A stretch of DNA of 10,139 bases from Candidatus Bathyarchaeota archaeon (lineage in GTDB: Archaea; Thermoproteota; Bathyarchaeia; Bathyarchaeales; WUQV01), in the NCBI GenBank assembly GCA_009889585.1, contig WUQV01000293.1, forward strand, positions 1 to 10,139, given 5' to 3'. Made by a program: the position numbers and the translations under genes. Position 1 is the stretch's first letter. Each line of letters starts with the position of its first letter. Of the stretch, positions 4,735 through 10,139 are shown in pieces. The notes beneath the pieces were generated by a model. That model saw only the letters and a list, made by a program, of their open reading frames with translations. It searched no databases and was not told the DNA's origin.

Positions 4735-5265
4735 TTTCAAGTTTAGGTATTCTGCGAACCTTAAGAGTTAAACATAGAAGTAGATGCTGCCCTACATCAA
4801 GCTCCTTATGATATTCCGCGGATGTTATGTACAAGCCCCTTTGTTAACTTGCAGTAAACAGCTGTGAACGTTAAATTGAAAACGACTATGGCGAAGTTAA
4901 AGTCGATTTATTAGCTTAAGTATAATTAGTCGCAGACATTAGCATGCTTATTAACTATGAGATCTTAAGCTAGCATGAGATATTACATGAACCTTTAGTT
5001 GAACAGCACCTTAACTTCCTAATCGCAAAGCCGAAGGAAGGAGCAAATTATTCACCAAGGTCGAATGCAACCCTATGATCCTTTACTCCTTTCTCTAAAA
5101 AGGCGGACGTTCCTTAATGAAGGATTGAAGTGAGTGGTCGTAATAAGGTTATCGCGCAACTTCTACAAAGCGTTGATGTAAGAAGTTCGTAACCTTCGCT
5201 CAAATACGACCCGGCGCTCGCTTTTACTATTAATTACGCTCTGAAGGTTCCGCCTAAGGCATGGT
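4735..5265. other. Gene-free stretch with no identified feature
   Basis: About 530 bases hold no intact gene, RNA gene or clear repeat in either strand. Short protein-like runs occur in broken plus-strand frames (for example EILHEPLVEQHLNFLIAKPK near 4980-5040 and KYDPALAFTINYALKVPPKA near 5200-5265), separated by stops. This suggests a heavily decayed gene that I cannot identify. Confidence 0.4.
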
Positions 5266-5270
5266 AGCTA

Positions 5271-5286
5271 GGAAAAGTTAATATAA
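5271..5286 (+). promoter_or_regulatory. Archaeal promoter of sufCB
   Basis: GGAAAAGTTAATATAA combines a BRE-like GGAAAA with TTAATATAA. The predicted start lies around 5306-5310, giving a very short leader. GGAGG at 5306-5310 sits three bases before the ATG. Confidence 0.6.
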
Positions 5287-5313
5287 CGGTGTTATATTGA
5301 CCATTGGAGGCTG

Positions 5314-6099
5314 ATGGCCCTTCTTGAAGTCAAAGACTTGCGTGTAGAAGTTGGAGGCAAAGAAGTCGTCAAAGGGGCAAATCTTGAAGTAAATCCAAAT
5401 GAAATTCGGGTGCTTCTCGGTCCCAACGCCTCCGGTAAAACGAGCTTACTCATGGCGATAATGGGGCACCCAGCGTATAAGGTAAGAAAAGGGGAAATTC
5501 TGTTTGACGGAGTCAACGTAGTAAATAAGCCTGCTCATGAAAGGGCGAAAATGGGGCTTGCTCTTTCTTTTCAAAATCCCCCAGAGATCCGCGGCATAAA
5601 ATTAAGGGATTTGATAAGGATTGCAGCAGGAAAGGAAGCTTGGAATCCGTTGAAAGAGCCCCGAGAAGAATTTTCAACGTCTGTTCTCGCGAGCGTTGGC
5701 TTAGACCCGACGGTCTTTCGCGATAGAGATGTAAACGTTGGCTTCTCGGGCGGGGAGAAGAAGAGGTCGGAGCTAGCTCAAGTGCTAGCCATGAAGCCTA
5801 AGCTAATGTTGCTCGACGAACCAGACTCGGGGGTTGATGTAGATTCGCTTAAAGAAATAGGCATCAGGATTAATACGTACGTAAGGGAAAGCTGTTGCAG
5901 CGCCTTAGTAGTAACCCACTATCGCCATATTCTGCCTTACATAAGGCCTTGTTTTGCTTACGTCATGTGCAATGGAATTATCGTCGCTAGCGGTGACCCA
6001 TATGAGATTTTCTCGAGAATCGAGGAAGTCGGATATTGCGCTTACGCTAACGTATGCCCTCCAGCGATTAGAAGCACGATCGAAGGGAGGGTTAAGTGA
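5314..6099 (+). CDS. sufC: SufC-type ATPase of the minimal Fe-S assembly system (SmsC)
   Basis: SufC is the soluble ABC ATPase that powers the SufB scaffold for Fe-S cluster assembly in the cytoplasm. All ABC motifs are present in 261 residues: Walker A GPNASGKT (36-43), Q-loop SFQNPPEI (85-92), signature VGFSGGEKKR (142-151), Walker B LMLLDEP (164-170), D-loop SGVDVDS (172-178), and the switch histidine in VVTHYRH (199-205). SGVDVDS and FSGGEKKRSE are specific to SufC among ABC proteins. The last 20 residues carry several cysteines (C242, C248), which is unusual. GGAGG precedes the ATG. It overlaps sufB by one base, and the C-then-B order with no SufD, SufS or SufE nearby fits the archaeal SMS type. 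Confidence 0.95.
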   Translation: MALLEVKDLRVEVGGKEVVKGANLEVNPNEIRVLLGPNASGKTSLLMAIMGHPAYKVRKGEILFDGVNVVNKPAHERAKMGLALSFQNPPEIRGIKLRDLIRIAAGKEAWNPLKEPREEFSTSVLASVGLDPTVFRDRDVNVGFSGGEKKRSELAQVLAMKPKLMLLDEPDSGVDVDSLKEIGIRINTYVRESCCSALVVTHYRHILPYIRPCFAYVMCNGIIVASGDPYEIFSRIEEVGYCAYANVCPPAIRSTIEGRVK

Positions 6100-7325
6100 T
6101 GATCTGGAGGGAAAAGATAATCGAGCTAGCCAAGGGGGCTAAGGATAAGCCAGCTAAGTTTGGGCCTGACTTAGAAATACCTGATTTCTCAGTAACAGAT
6201 AACTTGCCAAGGGTTCAAAGCTTAGATGAATTGCCGAAGGAAGTCGTGGACAGAGGCTATTCGGTTGGAATCGATGCGAGGGGAAGACGGAGGCTTGGGA
6301 CTTACTTTCAGTACGATCACTCAGTGATTTACACTTGGCTAGAGGAAAGGGGACTTGCTGAAGTTATGAGCGCTTCAGAGGCGCTTAAAAAGTACGATTG
6401 GATAAGGGACTATTGGTGGAAGGCTGTTCCAGTCGATGTAGATAAGTACACTGCTATAGCTGAGCTTAATCAAACTCATGGTTACTTCATTAGAACCATA
6501 CCAGAAGCAAGGCTAACTCTTCCGATTCAAGCTTGTTTATTCATAGGATCTCAGGAGCTGGTTCAATGCCCTCATAACATAGTTATCGTTGAAGAAGGAT
6601 CGGAATTGCATTTAATTACAGGTTGTGCAGCACATCCAACTATTACTAAAGGACTTCAAATAGGGATATCAGAGTTTTATGTGAAAAGAGGTGCAACGCT
6701 TACTTTCACTATGATTCATGGATGGACTCATGGCTTAGATGTAAGACCTAGGACTGGGGTCATCGTAGAAAGTGGCGGAACTTTCATTAATAACTACATA
6801 TGCTTTTACCCTGTGAAAACTATCCAAATGTACCCAACAGTTTATTGCATTGGCAAGGATTCAAGGGCAAGGTTGATTAGTTTAATCTGTGCGTATGGGG
6901 ATTCGATATTCGATGTTGGAAACGCAATTATTTTAAGAGGAGAAGGAGCACGTTCTGAAATTACGTTTAGGGTTATAGCTAAGGATAAAGCTCAAGTCAT
7001 TACTAGAGGGCATATAGTCGGTGAAGCTGGGAAGACAAAAGCTCATATTGATTGTAGAGGATTGCTTTTAAGCGAAGGAGCGAAAATACATGCTATTCCT
7101 GAATTAGAAGCAAAGGTTGAGGGAACAGAGCTTACTCATGAAGCAGCCGTTGGCAAAATTCAAGAGGAACAACTTTATTACTTAATGACCCGCGGCTTGA
7201 CTGAAGAGCAAGCTACTTCATTAATCGTACGAGGGTTCCTTGACGTTGAAATATTAGGCTTGCCCGATCATTTGAAGGCAGAGATGAAGAGGATCGCTCA
7301 ACTAATTACTGAAAAAGCGCTTTAG
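6099..7325 (+). CDS. sufB: SufB-type Fe-S scaffold of the minimal system (SmsB)
   Basis: A SufB/SufD-family beta-helix protein of 408 residues, on which Fe-S clusters are built with SufC. The conserved C-terminal block is complete: DCRGLLLSEGA (318-328) supplies C319, equivalent to E. coli SufB C405; LTHEAAVGKI (345-354) supplies H347 and E348, matching H433/E434; YLMTRGLTEEQA and IVRGF follow (361-380), where SufC docks. HPTITKGLQIGISEF and GATLTFTMIHGW are beta-helix rungs. The sequence has the active-site residues of SufB rather than SufD, and length suits a homodimer in a B2C2 complex. I take ATG 6099 (TGATG overlap, GGGAGG 8 bases upstream); GTG 6096 is the in-frame alternative. Confidence 0.93.
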   Translation: MIWREKIIELAKGAKDKPAKFGPDLEIPDFSVTDNLPRVQSLDELPKEVVDRGYSVGIDARGRRRLGTYFQYDHSVIYTWLEERGLAEVMSASEALKKYDWIRDYWWKAVPVDVDKYTAIAELNQTHGYFIRTIPEARLTLPIQACLFIGSQELVQCPHNIVIVEEGSELHLITGCAAHPTITKGLQIGISEFYVKRGATLTFTMIHGWTHGLDVRPRTGVIVESGGTFINNYICFYPVKTIQMYPTVYCIGKDSRARLISLICAYGDSIFDVGNAIILRGEGARSEITFRVIAKDKAQVITRGHIVGEAGKTKAHIDCRGLLLSEGAKIHAIPELEAKVEGTELTHEAAVGKIQEEQLYYLMTRGLTEEQATSLIVRGFLDVEILGLPDHLKAEMKRIAQLITEKAL

Positions 7326-7363
7326 AAGGCCTAAATTATCCTAAAGGGATACTGAAATTACAC

Positions 7364-7543
7364 ATGATTGCGCGAAGGAAGAACCCCTTGAGCGAGGAGG
7401 AGCTTAGATTCATAAGGGAGTTCTTCTCAAGGATGTCGAAAGATGCTAACTCAGCTACGATAAAAGAGGCGAAAGGGCTCGTGATATCGGGAAAAGGATC
7501 TTCGCAGAAGGCGATGAAAGGGGCTACTTACTTTAAATCATAG
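7364..7543 (+). CDS. 59-residue ORF, unidentified
   Basis: The ATG at 7364 opens a 59-codon frame 38 bases after sufB, ending 18 bases before the converging purA stop. The product is basic and helical (NPLSEEELRFIREFFSRMSK, then a GKGSSQKAMKGATYFKS end). No strong ribosome site is seen; GGGAT lies too far upstream. It may be a small real gene read through from sufCB, or a leftover fragment. I do not recognise a family. Confidence 0.42.
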   Translation: MIARRKNPLSEEELRFIREFFSRMSKDANSATIKEAKGLVISGKGSSQKAMKGATYFKS

Positions 7544-7561
7544 AAGCCATCCTTCCAATTG

Positions 7562-8590
7562 TTAAGGCTTAGAATTCCTTAAATCGATCATATCATTTGT
7601 TGTCGGTCCAGTTGAAATTAATGTAATCGGTACTTTAAGTTCAGCTTCAATTTTCTTAATGAATTCCTTAGCTCTATCACTTAACTCCTTATAATTCTTA
7701 ACACCAGAACATTCTGGATAAAGCCTATCTATACACGTTAACGCTATTTGAGTTGCGCTATTTATCCTCACCGCCCTTCTCGCCATTTCAAAGTTAAAAC
7801 GCCCAACCCTCCTTATTCCACCAGGTCGCTCATAAACGATAGCCGTCTCAGGCTCCTCCAAGCCAAGTTGCTTAATCTCCTCCAACGAGTACTCGTACGG
7901 CAACGGCCCTGGGCTGGCCCTCGTTACATACGATTTAAAGACGATGATGATATCGGTAACCCTTCGCGGCCCTATCCCTACGTCGGCGGCGAGGGCGCTG
8001 GCAGTCGTATCCTTTGACGTTACGTAAGGATACGTGCCGTGGAACAGCGATAAGCCGAATCCTTGCGTCCCCTCGATTAAGACGGATCCCCCTTGATCTA
8101 AAACGTCGTTTAACTCGTCAGAGGCGTTCGTTAAAAATGGCTTGAGCTCATCAACCTCCTCTGCTATCTTAAGGATCCTATTCGCCCTATCCGCATTAGC
8201 TGGTCCACACCCCATTCCCATGCTCTTCAATTTTTTAGTAAAATATTCAGCTGAATGCTCACTTTTTATATGCTTTTCTTCAATTATGCCGCATTGTCTA
8301 TCAATCCAAACTCTACCTTGCGTTTTCGTTCTCTTAACCTCTTCGAGAAATACCTTAGGATTAACTAGGACTCCTGCTCCAATGTACAATTTAGTAATCT
8401 CGCATACGAACGCGCAAGTGATTTGCCTTAAATCATACCTTTTGCCATTGAAGATGAATCCGTGCTCCGCATTCGGTCCGACCCCAGCTCTAACGGCTGC
8501 GCTCGGTTTATCGACGAGGCTTAGGTACGAGACGACTTTCCCCTTTCCTTCGTCGCCCCACCAACCGCCGCAAACTATCGTGCACGACAT
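7562..8590 (-). CDS. purA: Adenylosuccinate synthetase
   Basis: PurA joins IMP and aspartate using GTP, the first step from IMP to AMP. The 342-residue length is that of the short archaeal form (bacterial enzymes are about 430). The GTP-loop reads WGDEGKGK (11-18) with catalytic D13; NAEHGF (40-45) provides the catalytic histidine H43. ADRANRI, IEGTQGFGLSLFHGTYPYV and TSKDTTASALAADVGIGP follow and are close to archaeal PurA. RPGGIRRVGRFN and TCIDRLYPE are the later IMP/GTP-binding parts. ATG 8590 fits both the archaeal N-terminus (xxTIVxGGxxGDEGKGK) and the promoter, since TTG 8602 would lie before the expected transcript start. It stands alone rather than in a purine operon. Confidence 0.95.
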   Translation of the reverse strand: MSCTIVCGGWWGDEGKGKVVSYLSLVDKPSAAVRAGVGPNAEHGFIFNGKRYDLRQITCAFVCEITKLYIGAGVLVNPKVFLEEVKRTKTQGRVWIDRQCGIIEEKHIKSEHSAEYFTKKLKSMGMGCGPANADRANRILKIAEEVDELKPFLTNASDELNDVLDQGGSVLIEGTQGFGLSLFHGTYPYVTSKDTTASALAADVGIGPRRVTDIIIVFKSYVTRASPGPLPYEYSLEEIKQLGLEEPETAIVYERPGGIRRVGRFNFEMARRAVRINSATQIALTCIDRLYPECSGVKNYKELSDRAKEFIKKIEAELKVPITLISTGPTTNDMIDLRNSKP

Positions 8591-8609
8591 AATCGTTCTC
8601 AACCCTCAG

Positions 8610-8765
8610 TCATTTTTCGCTTTTTAAATTTGTCGCTACGCATTTAATTTCATTAACTACAGCCTCTATTTCATCATATACCCTAGATAGCAATACCCCC
8701 CTCCTACTTAACTTACTTAATGCCCTTAAGGAGGCTAAGCGCTTTATCTCCATCGATCCCACCAT
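8610..8765 (-). CDS. 51-residue ORF upstream of purA, possibly the back half of a broken gene
   Basis: From ATG 8765 this reads MVGSMEIKRLASLRALSKLS and continues helical (VYDEIEAVVNEIKCVATNLK) to a TGA at 8612-8610, 20 bases before purA. It overlaps the next ORF upstream by 22 bases in another frame. The purA promoter lies within its last codons. It may be a true tiny gene or the frameshifted tail of the upstream ORF. No family is recognised. Confidence 0.33.
   Translation of the reverse strand: MVGSMEIKRLASLRALSKLSRRGVLLSRVYDEIEAVVNEIKCVATNLKSEK
8619..8632 (-). promoter_or_regulatory. Archaeal promoter of purA
   Basis: The minus strand reads ACAAATTTAAAAAGCG with TTTAAAAA centred near 8625. 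A start near 8599 leaves about 9 leader bases before ATG 8590, which supports that start over TTG 8602. Confidence 0.5.
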
Positions 8766-8863
8766 ATCCTAAGCTCCGTATAGAACCTTTTCGCCTTGAA
8801 CTCTTCAAGCGCCCCTTGAAGCTTCTCCCGTGCTATCTTAATGTGGTGATTAACGTCGCCCAT
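8744..8863 (-). pseudogene. 39-residue ORF, possible remnant of a HEPN-like helical protein
   Basis: ATG 8863 opens MGDVNHHIKIAREKLQGALE, then EFKAKRFYTELRIWWDRWR before a TAA. A start of the type 'M-x-x-V-x-x-H-x-x-x-A-x-x-K-L' followed by a second short helix recalls the opening of HEPN-domain proteins, which are normally well over 100 residues. The next ORF continues in a different frame and overlaps it, so one gene broken by a frameshift near 8765 would explain both. The similarity is weak. Confidence 0.35.
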
Positions 8864-8954
8864 AGATGTTAATTATTGACAAAAGGGCTTAAGCTTTTCC
8901 CTCCGCTCCTTGATCGACCCTTTAGGATTTGTACGAACTCGTAAGATAACGCGG

Positions 8955-9668
8955 TTAAAAAGTCGTTTTAATCCAGCCGTACTCACCACGAAGCGGTACG
9001 TAAAGGACCTCTTCTACGCTTTCCATCTTTAGCTTTCCTCCATCCTTGCTTAACAACATGAGCTTTTGTACGTCATCAGGCGGGCCTACTGGAGCGATAA
9101 GCCTCCCTCCGTCGGCCAATTGTTCGATGAGAGGCTGCGGTATCGATGGACAAGTTGCCGTAACAGCTATCTTCGCGTAAGGCGCGAGGGGCGCGTATCC
9201 CTTCGACCCATCCCCTAGTATTACGACGACGTCGTAATACCCGAGCCTCGACAGATTGTCTTTCGCGAAGCGATAAGTATCCTCATCGATTTCTATCGTA
9301 ACGACAAGCCCTTCGTCTCCGACGACTTCCCTCGCTAAAGCAGCGCTGTAACCGCTTCCAGATCCGACCTCGAGGAATCTATCGCCTCCTCTTAATTGAA
9401 GGGCCTCGTAGAAGAGCGGGTAAGAGTGAGGACAAGATATCGTCGCGTTCAACCCCGGCAACGGCAAGGGAACCTCTAGGTACGTATAATCCCTGTACTC
9501 GTACGGGACGAACTCTTCGCGCGGGACCTTGAGCATTGCCTCCTTAAGCCGATCTGACTTGAGGAAGCCATTCCTCACGAGCCAATCGACCTTCTGCCTT
9601 CGCTCTAACGCTAAGACCTCCTTGGTCTTTCGAGGGATCCTAGGCGGCGGGATGGGCCAGCCTATCAT
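8955..9668 (-). CDS. pcm: Protein-L-isoaspartate O-methyltransferase
   Basis: This enzyme uses S-adenosylmethionine to methylate isoaspartyl residues in aged proteins, starting their repair; it matters most at high temperature. The 237-residue chain carries VDWLVRNGFLKSDRLKEAML (28-47, the usual N-terminal helix pair), VPREEFVP, then ISCPHSYPLFYEAL (77-90, family ISxPHM), SAM motif I FLEVGSGSGYSAALA (98-112), VVTIEIDEDTY, and a GDGSKGYAPLAPYAKIAVTA strand. LIAPVG follows as expected. ATG 9668 is chosen: GGTGA lies 10 bases upstream and it clears the upstream gene, whereas GTG 9722 would overlap it by 28 bases without need. It is the second gene of a pair with the edge gene. Confidence 0.93.
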   Translation of the reverse strand: MIGWPIPPPRIPRKTKEVLALERRQKVDWLVRNGFLKSDRLKEAMLKVPREEFVPYEYRDYTYLEVPLPLPGLNATISCPHSYPLFYEALQLRGGDRFLEVGSGSGYSAALAREVVGDEGLVVTIEIDEDTYRFAKDNLSRLGYYDVVVILGDGSKGYAPLAPYAKIAVTATCPSIPQPLIEQLADGGRLIAPVGPPDDVQKLMLLSKDGGKLKMESVEEVLYVPLRGEYGWIKTTF

Positions 9669-9694
9669 ACCACGGCCTTCACCGTTAATCGAAC

Positions 9695-10139
9695 TTAATA
9701 TATTAACAAACTTTCCTCCCACATATTCAAAATCTCATTACAACGTCTTTTAACATTTAAATCATTAGAGACTTCTTTCAACGTCTTTATGAACTCTATC
9801 CTCTTTTGCATGGCTCTTAACTCAGCCTCTCCGCTATAATAATCCCTGCCCTCTATGAAGTCCTTCATTTGATAAGCCTTTTGAATTATAAATCCAGCTG
9901 CATCAACGGAATCTTCAACAGCATATTTATTCATCCAAATGGCTACTTCTGATTCACGAAGTTGGCTTAATCCATCTACCTCGATTATTCGTCCGACGTA
10001 AGTCCTAAGGAAGTCGTATTGACCAACGGCCCTTATGTGCGCTAAGGCCTCCTCGACCTTCATTTTGAACGACTCGCTCCCTTCGACCTTCAAATGGTGC
10101 TTATGGCCTAACTCGATGAGCTCCCTAGCCCTTTTGACC
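9695..10139 (-). CDS. Unidentified helical protein, 5' end beyond the window
   Basis: The frame is open to the right edge (at least 147 codons) and stops with TAA at 9697-9695. The TTG at 10093 is the first start-like codon inside, but the frame continues upstream as VKRARELIELGHKHHL, so the true start is probably outside. The chain looks all-helical and charged, with no membrane segment and no motif I can name; VGQYDFLRTYVGRIIEVDGL is its least charged stretch. Two tryptophans and few cysteines are present. It ends 26 bases before pcm and is probably cotranscribed with it. Confidence 0.72.
   Translation of the reverse strand, partial: VKRARELIELGHKHHLKVEGSESFKMKVEEALAHIRAVGQYDFLRTYVGRIIEVDGLSQLRESEVAIWMNKYAVEDSVDAAGFIIQKAYQMKDFIEGRDYYSGEAELRAMQKRIEFIKTLKEVSNDLNVKRRCNEILNMWEESLLIY

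Noticed and set aside
4562..4834. 90-codon minus-strand frame
   Set aside because: Antisense to the well-supported RAM-domain gene.
8142..8627. 161-codon open frame on the plus strand
   Set aside because: It lies antisense within purA, whose protein motifs are complete; composition (many S, P and L) is that of a shadow frame.
9669..9722. GTG at 9722 as the start of pcm
   Set aside because: It would overlap the upstream gene by 28 bases and add 18 residues not typical of the family; ATG 9668 has a GGTGA site.
1..10139. CRISPR array
   Set aside because: No series of short regularly spaced direct repeats is present; the only repeats are the tRNA-end pair and the two distant 45-bp copies.

Overview
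The window looks like part of the chromosome of a thermophilic archaeon, most likely from the Thermoproteota side. The evidence is archaeal BRE/TATA promoters 24-30 bases before starts with short or no leaders, GGTGA/GGAGG ribosome sites, a short archaeal-type PurA, a SufC-SufB pair in the minimal SMS arrangement, a solo RAM-domain protein, and a decayed PaREP1-family gene. PaREP1 genes are typical of hyperthermophilic Thermoproteota. Genus cannot be told from the sequence.

Region 1, 1-1392 (accessory). The 3' half of a tRNA gene, probably tRNA-Ala(CGC), enters at the left edge. A VapBC toxin-antitoxin pair follows on the minus strand. At 974-1019 there is a degraded second copy of the same tRNA 3' half, so vapBC sits between two tRNA-end repeats, as in an old tRNA-targeted island. 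Next to it, 1020-1310 (minus) holds what looks like the 3' remnant of an IS200/IS605-type tnpB element. It includes a strongly self-complementary segment with a 12-bp closing stem, a 9-bp hairpin and a possible pseudoknot, resembling a TnpB guide-RNA (omega RNA) scaffold.

Region 2, 1393-3962 (accessory, visibly AT-richer). On the minus strand there is a diverged two-domain ThyX-like protein with its own promoter. Upstream of it is a three-gene operon: a 57-residue small protein, a dUTPase/dCTP-deaminase-fold protein carrying two C-terminal membrane helices and lacking the deaminase glutamate, and an 81-residue double-membrane-span protein whose start overlaps the preceding stop. This block is bracketed by two same-orientation copies of a 45-bp hairpin repeat (1266-1310 and 4414-4458, 39/45 identical). 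It is the best candidate in the window for an undescribed system: nucleotide-pocket folds without obvious catalytic residues, coupled to the membrane.

Region 3, 3963-5313. A PaREP1-family pseudogene (minus, 4034-4416) directly follows hairpin copy B. Its first codons form a perfect 15-bp inverted repeat with the upstream side of the hairpin. A leaderless 77-residue Lrp/AsnC RAM-domain gene diverges from it. About 580 bases without a recognisable gene follow.

Region 4, 5314-10139 (core genome). sufC-sufB (smsCB, plus) make Fe-S clusters and overlap by one base; a small unidentified ORF follows. Converging from the right on the minus strand are purA (AMP synthesis), two tiny overlapping ORFs that may be a broken gene, and a pair formed by a protein-L-isoaspartate methyltransferase and an unidentified helical protein that runs off the right edge.
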